Part shown: one piece after another, positions 8,265 to 13,952 of the stretch
Layout: each line of letters begins with the position of its first letter
Numbering within the stretch: the first letter of the stretch is position 1
Assembly (NCBI GenBank): GCA_025450095.1
Contig: JANWID010000098.1
Coordinates: forward strand, 1-13,952
DNA length: 13,952 nucleotides
Origin: Bacteroidia bacterium
GTDB lineage: Bacteria; Bacteroidota; Bacteroidia; AKYH767-A; OLB10
Direction of reading: 5' to 3'
Program-made: the position numbers and the translations under genes
The notes under the pieces: model-generated
The model's database searches: none
What the model saw: only the letters and a program-made list of their open reading frames with translations
What the model was told of the DNA's origin: nothing

Positions 8265-8906
8265 TCAGATATACCGTTTTCCTATCAGGCTTATAAAGTC
8301 GCTCCGTGTGCGGTCATTTTCAAATTCCCCGTGAAATGCGGATGTGGTGGTAACGGAGTTCTGTTTTTGAATTCCCCGCATCTGCATGCATAAATGATGA
8401 GCTTCAATTACTACCGCAACACCCAATGGGTTCAGAGTTTCCTGGATACAGTCGCGGATTTGTGTAGTTAAACGTTCCTGTACCTGTAATCGTCGTGCAT
8501 AGGCATCCACAACCCGCGGGATCTTACTGAGTCCTACAATATATTTATCCGGAATATACGCAACGTGTGCCTTACCAAAAAACGGTAGCATATGGTGTTC
8601 ACATAAGGAATAAATTTCAATATCCTTAACGATGACCATCTGCTGGTAATCTTCCCGGAAGCGTGCTGACATTAATATTTCGTTGGGATCAAGATCGTAA
8701 CCGTGTGTGAGAAACTGAATGGCTTTTGCAACACGTTCCGGAGTTTTTTCAAGTCCTTCGCGAGTGGCATCCTCACCTACTTCGTGCAAAATGACACGAT
8801 ATGCATCTGATAACAATTTTATTTTTTCCGGATTGTATTTATCAATTTTGAGATAACCATCCATGCTGTTATCTTCAAACATATCGCCGTGTTTTTCGCT
8901 GCTCAT
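8265..8906 (-). CDS. folE: GTP cyclohydrolase I FolE, 213 aa
   Basis: Converts GTP to 7,8-dihydroneopterin triphosphate plus formate, the entry step for folate, tetrahydrobiopterin and 7-deazaguanine (queuosine) synthesis. The zinc site is clear: [10 protein letters not shown] gives Cys102 and His105, and HHLCMQMRG gives Cys173. Catalytic histidines correspond to His104 and His171. Also conserved are [13 protein letters not shown] (residues 50-62), [20 protein letters not shown] (125-144) and the C-terminal [10 protein letters not shown]. The length is usual for the family, with an acidic, poorly conserved N-terminus of about 30 residues, so a slightly later start (Met15) is possible. It begins only 9 bp after the stop of the PTPS/QueD-family gene on the same strand. 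That gene's enzyme uses the FolE product, so the two form an operon and a pathway pair. The zinc-dependent FolE1 type implies zinc-sufficient expression. Confidence 0.96.
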   Translation of the reverse strand: MSSEKHGDMFEDNSMDGYLKIDKYNPEKIKLLSDAYRVILHEVGEDATREGLEKTPERVAKAIQFLTHGYDLDPNEILMSARFREDYQQMVIVKDIEIYSLCEHHMLPFFGKAHVAYIPDKYIVGLSKIPRVVDAYARRLQVQERLTTQIRDCIQETLNPLGVAVVIEAHHLCMQMRGIQKQNSVTTTSAFHGEFENDRTRSDFISLIGKRYI

Positions 8907-8915
8907 CTCAATTTT

Positions 8916-9329
8916 TTATTTTCCAAAATATTCAACAAAATTATTTTCCGTTTCATAAAGTTTAACACAATGCAGGATGCAACCTGTTTTCATTATTTCC
9001 TGTTCCAGTTCCATCCAGATAGAATAAGCTAGTACTTCGGTGGAGGGAATTTTGTCCTTCATAAAATCCACATCCAGGTTAATATTCCTGTGATCCAGTT
9101 TATCGGTAACTTTCAGCTTAATAATTTCACTAAGCTTTTTAAGGTCCATCACAAACCCGGTCTGATTATCAGGTTCACCCTTAATAGTAACAAAAAGTTC
9201 ATAATTATGGCCATGCCAGTTGGGATTGGAACATTTTCCAAAAACCTCAAGGTTCTTTTGATCATCCCATTCCGGCCTGAAAAGGCGGTGGGCGGCATTG
9301 AATCGTTCTTTCCTGGTAACAAATAACAT
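8916..9329 (-). CDS. queD: 6-pyruvoyl-tetrahydropterin synthase / 6-carboxytetrahydropterin synthase (QueD) family, 137 aa
   Basis: Acts on dihydroneopterin triphosphate, the product of FolE encoded next to it. QueD enzymes make 6-carboxy-tetrahydropterin for queuosine; PTPS enzymes make 6-pyruvoyl-tetrahydropterin for biopterin. Zinc ligands are His14 (FNAAHRL), His39 and His41 (NWHGHNY). The catalytic Cys33 sits in GKCSNPNWHGHNY, Asp79-His80 in KLDHRNIN, and Glu126 (LYETENN) should anchor the pterin. The length of 137 is typical. The N-terminal loop (residues 15-30) is a little longer than in short QueD proteins, which makes it more like PTPS. Most Bacteroidota homologues are called QueD, but no queC, queE or sepiapterin reductase is visible to decide, so the symbol is tentative. 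It is the first gene of the minus-strand block and has a promoter candidate 58 bp upstream. Confidence 0.88.
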   Translation of the reverse strand: MLFVTRKERFNAAHRLFRPEWDDQKNLEVFGKCSNPNWHGHNYELFVTIKGEPDNQTGFVMDLKKLSEIIKLKVTDKLDHRNINLDVDFMKDKIPSTEVLAYSIWMELEQEIMKTGCILHCVKLYETENNFVEYFGK

Positions 9330-9386
9330 ATCACGCTGTTAGATACAATGCGCTGAGTTTTAACGCACTTTATTTTAGTATTTTAG

Positions 9387-9394
9387 CAAAGGTA
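9387..9394 (-). promoter_or_regulatory. Candidate Bacteroidota -7 box for the queD-folE operon
   Basis: On the minus strand 9394-9387 reads TACCTTTG, an exact match to the Bacteroidota housekeeping -7 consensus TAnnTTTG. Transcription would begin near 9380, giving a leader of about 50 bases before the ATG at 9329. No TTG is visible at the usual -33 distance, so the site is incomplete. The opposite-strand sequence TATTTTAG at 9371-9378 is a one-mismatch candidate for mqnB, so the 117-bp gap may hold two overlapping divergent promoters. Confidence 0.4.
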
Positions 9395-9446
9395 ATAAAT
9401 GCCGTTATAACACCTTCCACCGGAAGTTTCATTTCGATCTGTATAT

Positions 9447-10142
9447 ATGTTTAAACTACTTATTGTAGCGGCAACGGTTCCGGAAGCTGCATTCTTGTCG
9501 AAAAATGTTAAGAATGCGAGGAAAGGCAATCTTATTACACTTGAAAAATCCATAACATTCGAGATGGATCTGCTTATAACCGGAATAGGAATTACTGCAA
9601 CAACTTTTCATCTTACAAAAGCGCTGTCCGGAAAGAACTATGACCTGGCGATCAATGTAGGAATATGCGGTTCCCTGGATCCTGTTATAGTTCCGGTACG
9701 TGTGGTAAATATAACTGAGGATCGATTCGCTGATTTTGGGATTGAAGATGGTACTATTTACCGGGATGTATTTGAGGCAGGACTTAAGCACAAAAATGAA
9801 AAGCCATATGCAAATGGTTTATTGAAGTCAGATAATAAGCTGAAACCGGAAAGTCTTAAGGCCATTCCCGCCGTGAAAGCAATCACGGTGCAATTGGTGC
9901 ACGGTACGAATGCATCTGCACAAAAAGCTTTTCGGCGTTATGGACCCGTAATGGAATCCATGGAAGGTGCTGCATTTTTTTATGCTTGTCGGATGGAAAA
10001 TATTCCCTGTCTCCAGATCCGTGCTGTTTCCAATAAGGTTGAGAAACGAAACAAAAAGAAATGGAAAATCACAAAAGCATTGGATGCACTGGCTGGTTTT
10101 ATGGGCTTGTTATTGCTTGAAATTCATTCCAAATATTCCTGA
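9447..10142 (+). CDS. mqnB: Futalosine hydrolase MqnB, 231 aa
   Basis: Cleaves futalosine to dehypoxanthine futalosine and hypoxanthine in the futalosine (mqn) route to menaquinone, the usual respiratory quinone of Bacteroidota. It belongs to the MTA/SAH nucleosidase (PNP/UDP phosphorylase) fold. Key parts are the N-terminal LLIVAATVPEAAFL strand with its glutamate, TGIGITATTFHL (about residues 46-57), NVGICGSL, and the substrate loop ESMEGAAFFYACRMENIPCL with Glu170 and Glu173. The segment RAVSNKVEKRNKKKW carries Asn where MTA nucleosidases have the catalytic Asp; the SN-VE-RN-W pattern is characteristic of futalosine hydrolases. The start ATG lies right before the first core strand. It is followed 35 bp later by an AlbA_2-domain gene on the same strand. 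Other mqn genes are not in the window. The call is strong on motifs and length. Confidence 0.9.
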   Translation: MFKLLIVAATVPEAAFLSKNVKNARKGNLITLEKSITFEMDLLITGIGITATTFHLTKALSGKNYDLAINVGICGSLDPVIVPVRVVNITEDRFADFGIEDGTIYRDVFEAGLKHKNEKPYANGLLKSDNKLKPESLKAIPAVKAITVQLVHGTNASAQKAFRRYGPVMESMEGAAFFYACRMENIPCLQIRAVSNKVEKRNKKKWKITKALDALAGFMGLLLLEIHSKYS

Positions 10143-10177
10143 GGAACAGATTTTGCGACAGGATTTGTTTTACAACC

Positions 10178-10831
10178 ATGAAAGTCAAAGAAACTACAGT
10201 CATACCTCCCTTTCCTATTAGGAAACTACTCGACAAAGGCGAAGATGAAAGCCTCGACTATAAGAAAGAGGTTAACAGCGAATCCAAAATTGCCAAGACC
10301 ATGGTGGCATTTGCAAATCACAGAGGCGGAAAACTACTTATTGGAGTAAATGATAACCGTACCATTCATGGAATTTCAGCTGAAGAAGAAAAATATATCC
10401 TGGAAAAAGCCGCTGCATTTTTCTGCAGGCCTGAAATTCCGATCACAATTTCAGAATGGCAGGTGGGAAAAAAAACAGTTCTGGAAGTGGATATCCCGAA
10501 AGGAGAAAATAAACCTTATTACGCACTTGGTGATGATGGTAAATGGTGGGCGTATATCCGTGTCAAAGATCAATCGCTTCTTGCAAGTAAAGTGGTGTTG
10601 GATGTACTGAAAAGGGAAAGCGCTGGTGAGCAGACACTGGTCACCTATTCCACTAAAGAGAAAGCGCTCCTCGATCATTTGTCAAAACATGGCAGGATCA
10701 CTCTCAATCAGTATTGCAAACTTGTAAATATTTCCAGGAGAAGAGCCACCGGAATCCTTGTAAATCTGATCAGCGTGGGAGTGATTAGAGCGCATAACAC
10801 CGAGAAAACTGAATTCTATACCCTGAGCTGA
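10178..10831 (+). CDS. AlbA_2 (Schlafen-type) domain protein with C-terminal winged helix, 217 aa
   Basis: Residues about 20-125 match the AlbA_2/Schlafen-like putative DNA-binding fold. The pieces visible are GEDESLDYKKE (the EFK-like first motif), then MVAFANHRGGKLLIGVND with Asn47 and Gly50-Gly51, then IHGI, then KTVLEVDIPKGENKPYYA and YIRVKDQS. Residues 158-217 look like a winged helix-turn-helix (LLDHLSKHGRITLNQYCKL, then ISRRRATGILVNLISVGVI, ending FYTLS). The protein is much shorter than AlbA_2 regulators that carry an ATPase-like C-terminal half, so this is the compact form common in Bacteroidota. A role as DNA-binding regulator is inference; some Schlafen-like proteins cut tRNA, and that cannot be excluded. 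It follows mqnB by 35 bp and may be co-transcribed with it; no functional link is known to me. Confidence 0.82.
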   Translation: MKVKETTVIPPFPIRKLLDKGEDESLDYKKEVNSESKIAKTMVAFANHRGGKLLIGVNDNRTIHGISAEEEKYILEKAAAFFCRPEIPITISEWQVGKKTVLEVDIPKGENKPYYALGDDGKWWAYIRVKDQSLLASKVVLDVLKRESAGEQTLVTYSTKEKALLDHLSKHGRITLNQYCKLVNISRRRATGILVNLISVGVIRAHNTEKTEFYTLS

Positions 10832-10858
10832 ATGATGTTAGTCATGAACTTCGAACGA

Positions 10859-10866
10859 TAAATTTG
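10859..10866 (+). promoter_or_regulatory. Candidate Bacteroidota -7 box for the three-gene membrane operon
   Basis: TAAATTTG at 10859-10866 matches TAnnTTTG exactly. TTAG at 10838-10841, 17 bases upstream, is a one-mismatch candidate for the -33 TTTG element. Transcription would begin near 10873, about 30 bases before the ATG at 10905. This supports the three following genes being a unit separate from mqnB and the AlbA_2 gene. Confidence 0.5.
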
Positions 10867-10904
10867 ATTATTTTTATAGTAAATTCATTTTAAACCTAAT
10901 TAAC

Positions 10905-11105
10905 ATGGGAAAAGGAACCAATATGCTCTATGCACTGCTCGCGGGTGCGGCTGCCGGAGTTGCAATCGGGATGTTATTATCATCAGATAAACATGCAGAA
11001 ACGAGGAAAAAAATCACCGATTCAGCAAGAAAGCTGGCCGACGGACTTCTTGAAAAAGCGGAAGAGGTGTTAGATAAGGTTTCGGAAAAGAAAACTAACG
11101 TTTAA
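10905..11105 (+). CDS. YtxH-like small membrane protein, 66 aa
   Basis: A short protein with one glycine/alanine-rich membrane segment at about residues 8-26 (LYALLAGAAAGVAIGMLL). It is followed by a charged amphipathic helix to the end (RKKITDSARKLADGLLEKAEE). This layout is that of YtxH-domain proteins, where the Gly-zipper segment is followed by a coiled-coil tail. YtxH proteins are general-stress-associated in Bacillus, with no defined biochemical role; the same link here is inference. It is the first gene of a compact operon: the holin-superfamily gene begins 14 bp after its stop. The helical tail probably lies in the cytoplasm. Short as it is, it has its own candidate promoter and a coherent fold pattern, so it is very likely real. 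Confidence 0.85.
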   Translation: MGKGTNMLYALLAGAAAGVAIGMLLSSDKHAETRKKITDSARKLADGLLEKAEEVLDKVSEKKTNV

Positions 11106-11119
11106 CAACGGGAACAACC

Positions 11120-11476
11120 ATGGATGAAACAACACAAAAAAATAAGCCCGAGCTTGATGAAATACTTAATGAAGTAAAATCGTATATGGGCACAACGGTA
11201 GATCTATACCGTATGAAAGCTGCTGAAAAAGGAGCTGAAATCGCTTCCATTGCTATTATTAATATTGTTCTTGGAATTTTTGCAGCGCTCGTTTTGCTTT
11301 TTGCCAGCCTTGCACTGGCACTTTACCTTTCATCATTCTTTGATAGTATGTATACCGGTTTCCTCCTGGTAGCAGGATTGTACGCTATTTTCAGTATCAT
11401 CATCCTGCTTACTAAAGATAAATGGCTTAAAGGCTCACTCACCGACAATATCATCCGTGTGATTTATTCTAACTGA
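11120..11476 (+). CDS. Phage-holin-superfamily (holin_3_6-like) membrane protein, 118 aa
   Basis: An N-terminal soluble amphipathic part (residues 1-40, with KSYMGTTVDLYRMKAAEKGAE) precedes two membrane helices at about 43-70 and 80-98. They are joined by a short loop containing SSFFDSMYTGF. This is the pattern of PF07332 proteins, called phage holin family by similarity, but in Bacteroidota and Actinobacteria they are mostly chromosomal envelope proteins outside prophages. No lysin or phage gene is nearby, so a lysis role is unlikely. The C-terminus is basic and cytoplasmic. It is in an operon with the YtxH-like gene (14 bp upstream) and the following unknown gene (1 bp downstream), which suggests translational coupling and a shared membrane-associated job. 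Function unknown. Confidence 0.85.
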   Translation: MDETTQKNKPELDEILNEVKSYMGTTVDLYRMKAAEKGAEIASIAIINIVLGIFAALVLLFASLALALYLSSFFDSMYTGFLLVAGLYAIFSIIILLTKDKWLKGSLTDNIIRVIYSN

Positions 11477-11477
11477 T

Positions 11478-11903
11478 ATGACAAAGACTATTCAATCACA
11501 TGCTGATCTCCGATCAGAAATTGAGCGGCTGACCGTGGAAAGGCAAATCGCGGAACAAAGGCTTAATTCCAAGATCCGTGATTTTTCCACAGCTATGAAA
11601 CCGATAAACCTGTTGAAGAATGCTTTCGGAACAGTGAAGAACGATTCTGAGCTTTCAACAATGATCAAAACCCGCGGCATCGAAGCATTAATAGGCTTCG
11701 TTATTTCTCAATTGGTTTTCAAAAAGAGCAATACCCTGGTACGTACCGCCGCAACCCTGATGGGTACCTCTTTTGCATCCGGAATATTCGGTGGTGACGC
11801 TTTGAAATATGTGGATAAGCTGAAACAACTTTTTAAAAAATTCAAATCCAAAACCGAACAAAAGCCACAAGGATCATTTAATGAAGAGGATACCTATTCC
11901 TGA
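11478..11903 (+). CDS. Conserved-type hypothetical protein, third gene of the YtxH/holin operon, 141 aa
   Basis: I do not recognise a named family. Residues 10-36 are a charged, probably coiled-coil helix (DLRSEIERLTVERQIAEQRL). Residues 67-82 (GIEALIGFVISQLVFKK) and 86-106 (TLVRTAATLMGTSFASGIFGG) are moderately hydrophobic, Gly/Ser-rich segments that could be membrane-associated. The tail from 107 is strongly basic (KQLFKKFKSK) and then polar and acidic. There is no signal peptide. The start codon is one base after the stop of the holin-superfamily gene, so the two are almost certainly translated from one message. Together the three proteins look like a small set of membrane-associated helical proteins, perhaps forming a complex; that is inference from context only. 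Confidence 0.8.
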   Translation: MTKTIQSHADLRSEIERLTVERQIAEQRLNSKIRDFSTAMKPINLLKNAFGTVKNDSELSTMIKTRGIEALIGFVISQLVFKKSNTLVRTAATLMGTSFASGIFGGDALKYVDKLKQLFKKFKSKTEQKPQGSFNEEDTYS

Positions 11904-12017
11904 AATACAGCCCTTTAGGCCATTCATTTAGTTGATTATCATATGTTTCTATTTACTATTCTGTGACAATTCATGGACTATTAAATTGTACCTTAGGCCT
12001 GTCGTTTTCAAACCTTT

Positions 12018-13952
12018 ATGATGTGCCCTAAGTACTGGAAGGCTGGTTTCGCGTTACTTTTGTTTCTGAACCTATTCCCCTTTCAACAATCGAAAGCTAC
12101 TCACTTAATGGGAGGAGAGCTTACTTATGTGTATGATGGGACCGGACCCGGTGGCACCTTTTATCTGGTTCACCTAATTGTATACAGGTATTGTGATTCT
12201 ACAATAATGCCTGCTCCTCTCGATCAGAACATGTACCTGGGAATATATGCCGGCCCTAATGGAGGTCCGCTCGATTGGGTAGGAACCGAAATGCTGACCT
12301 TATATAATTCCACATTTGTAACTTCTGATCCGGGAAACATCAATTGTAATTTCACAGCATCTGCATGTATAGAACGTGGCGAATATGAAGCCACCGTACT
12401 ATTACCGGATAATTCTGACGGTTATCACCTGCTTGTTGAACGATGCTGCAGGAATGGCAATATTGTAAATCTTGATCTGCCAGGTGCGGCCGGAATGAGC
12501 TATTATGCTTATATACCACCTGGCATTATCAACTCCACGCCCCAGATCACCGATGTGAGTGTTCCATACATATGCACCGGTGATACTGTTTCCATTGTAA
12601 ATAATGCATATGATCCGGATGGTGATTCGCTGGCTTATTCATTTGTAATTCCATATAATGGTTATTCCGGTCAGTCAAATCCCTCACCCGATCCACAATT
12701 TGATAACAATCCTTATGTATTACCGATTCCGGAAATCGTATATACGCCGGGTTATTCCTTGACAAATGTTTTTGGTGCGGGTAGTTATGCCAGCATTGAT
12801 CCGATCTCAGGTCTGACTAATTATTTTATTCCATTACAGGGATTTTTTGTTGCAGCTATCGAAATTCGTGAATACCGGAACGGGATACAGATTTCTGCAA
12901 TCAGACGTGATCTGCAATTTATTGCTATACCATGCACTCCCAATGCGCTTCCTGCCATTTCATCACCTGCAGGCAACTCTTTTACCATAGGAGAAGGACA
13001 AACACTTTGTTTCAACGTTACTGCTACGGATGCTGATGGCGATAGTCTTTATCTTACAGCATCAGGACCATTGCTGGATAGCACCCTGGTGAATCCTTGC
13101 GGTAATATTGCAGCAGTTTCCGGAGCGTCCAGCGTAACATCACAATTTTGCTGGACTCCTGTTTGTGGAATGTCAAGCACTGTACCTTATCAGTTTTTTA
13201 TCACCATTACAGACAATGGATGTCCTGCTAAAATCATCAACGAAATTTATTCTATTTATGTAACCAACGGACCAGCCACACAAACTCCGACGGTAACCGT
13301 ACAACAATTTCCTTCGGGGATGATTTGCCAGGGATCCAATATTGCATTCAATGCCTTATCAACTTTGCCAGGAAACGCTCCCATTTATCAGTGGGAGGTG
13401 AATGGTAATCCTGCCGGAACAAACAGTGCATCATTTACACCTGCATCAATAAACAACGGGGACATTGTCACGGTAACAATGATTTCCAATGCACCTTGTG
13501 CTCTAATCGATACTGTATTCTCTCCACCCTACCCGGTTGTAATCAGTTCGCAACCGGCGCCACAGCTAACGCTGACCAGTAACCCGGTTGATTTTTTGTG
13601 CCCGCAACAAATATGTAATTTCAATTGCGCAATATTAAATGGAGGAGCTAACCCGACATACCAGTGGTACCTGAATGGATCCACTTCAGGTGGTAACAGT
13701 CCGCTTTTTAATGCAGCGAATCCAAGCGGATATATGTCAGTTTATACAGTGGTTACTCCGTCCACCGGTTGCCCGCCTGAAACTTCGGATACCATTATTT
13801 TTCATATCCTTCCCTGGCTGCATCCAGAGGTTACTCTGATTGCTTCCACAACTGACTCACTTTGTCCTGATCAATCTGTAACATTTACAGCCAATACTGC
13901 AAATACCGGTGAACCCCCGGTACTCAACTGGTATCTGAATGGTTCCTTTACC
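12018..13952 (+). CDS. Large exported multidomain protein, N-terminal 645 residues (3' end outside window)
   Basis: From ATG at 12018 (a second ATG follows at once at 12021) the frame is open for 645 codons to the window edge. Residues 1-27 form a signal peptide (KAGFALLLFLNLFPF, cut after SKA). The mature start THLMGGELTYVY, followed by FYLVHLIVYRYCDS, is an N-terminal domain typical of large Bacteroidota exported proteins, many ending in a gliding-motility/T9SS C-terminal domain. Two cadherin-like acidic motifs follow, DPDGDSL at 199-205 and DADGDSL at 338-344, possibly calcium-binding. From about residue 425, Ig/PKD-like repeats of roughly 90 residues carry W-x-x-NG cores at Trp459, Trp550 and Trp638. 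Each repeat has a leading Cys (MICQGS, FLCPQQ, SLCPDQ) and later cysteines, suggesting disulfides in an extracellular protein. The C-terminal sorting domain is beyond the edge. A role in adhesion or gliding is inference. Confidence 0.88.
   Translation, partial: MMCPKYWKAGFALLLFLNLFPFQQSKATHLMGGELTYVYDGTGPGGTFYLVHLIVYRYCDSTIMPAPLDQNMYLGIYAGPNGGPLDWVGTEMLTLYNSTFVTSDPGNINCNFTASACIERGEYEATVLLPDNSDGYHLLVERCCRNGNIVNLDLPGAAGMSYYAYIPPGIINSTPQITDVSVPYICTGDTVSIVNNAYDPDGDSLAYSFVIPYNGYSGQSNPSPDPQFDNNPYVLPIPEIVYTPGYSLTNVFGAGSYASIDPISGLTNYFIPLQGFFVAAIEIREYRNGIQISAIRRDLQFIAIPCTPNALPAISSPAGNSFTIGEGQTLCFNVTATDADGDSLYLTASGPLLDSTLVNPCGNIAAVSGASSVTSQFCWTPVCGMSSTVPYQFFITITDNGCPAKIINEIYSIYVTNGPATQTPTVTVQQFPSGMICQGSNIAFNALSTLPGNAPIYQWEVNGNPAGTNSASFTPASINNGDIVTVTMISNAPCALIDTVFSPPYPVVISSQPAPQLTLTSNPVDFLCPQQICNFNCAILNGGANPTYQWYLNGSTSGGNSPLFNAANPSGYMSVYTVVTPSTGCPPETSDTIIFHILPWLHPEVTLIASTTDSLCPDQSVTFTANTANTGEPPVLNWYLNGSFT

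Noticed and set aside
9456..9791. A 111-codon minus-strand frame opposite mqnB.
   Set aside because: It overlaps a strongly supported mqnB frame and its translation shows no recognisable fold or motif.
11120..11476. Holin-like gene as a sign of a prophage or lysis cassette.
   Set aside because: No endolysin, integrase, capsid or other phage gene is nearby, and PF07332-type proteins are common chromosomal membrane proteins.
11904..12017. Terminator between the three-gene membrane operon and the exported-protein gene.
   Set aside because: Only a 3-bp stem (GCC-GGC near 11910-11920) without a T-run is visible, too weak to call.

Overview
The window looks like chromosomal DNA from a member of the Bacteroidota. 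The exported proteins have Bacteroidota-type modules, including a type IX secretion (T9SS) C-terminal sorting domain with the YPNP motif. Two sites match the Bacteroidota -7 promoter box TAnnTTTG, start codons lack obvious Shine-Dalgarno sequences, and menaquinone appears to be made by the futalosine route (mqnB). I cannot place it more precisely. No integrase, transposase, CRISPR array, rRNA or tRNA was seen.

Layout. (1) Positions 1-762, minus strand: the first 254 codons of a large exported protein that runs off the left edge. It is not closed by a stop inside the window. (2) 763-1385: an AT-rich divergent intergenic region with a terminator-like hairpin and a short tandem repeat. (3) 1386-5693, plus strand: a 1435-residue T9SS cargo protein with a beta-helix-like middle. 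Its N-terminal ~240 residues are paralogous to the gene at 1-762. (4) 5694-5883: a convergent intergenic region with a T-tailed hairpin and a small GC-rich inverted-repeat element. (5) 5884-9329, minus strand, a housekeeping block read right to left: a PTPS/QueD-family pterin synthase, folE, fabD and an M20 dipeptidase. (6) 9447-10831, plus strand: mqnB and an AlbA_2 (Schlafen-type) putative regulator. (7) 10905-11903, plus strand: three tightly packed small genes for a YtxH-like protein, a holin-superfamily membrane protein and an unrecognised protein, probably an envelope or stress operon. (8) 12018-13952, plus strand: the first 645 codons of another large exported protein with Ig-like repeats, open at the right edge.

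How the genes relate. Metabolic genes sit between large surface or secreted proteins. FolE and the pterin synthase catalyse consecutive steps from GTP and are separated by 9 bp. FabD supplies malonyl-ACP for fatty acid synthesis, and MqnB acts in menaquinone synthesis. The exported proteins would use Sec and then probably T9SS. I found no clear defence or mobile system. The least explained parts are the divergent paralogous exported proteins and their 623-bp control region, the three-gene membrane operon, and the REPIN-like element at 5774-5876.
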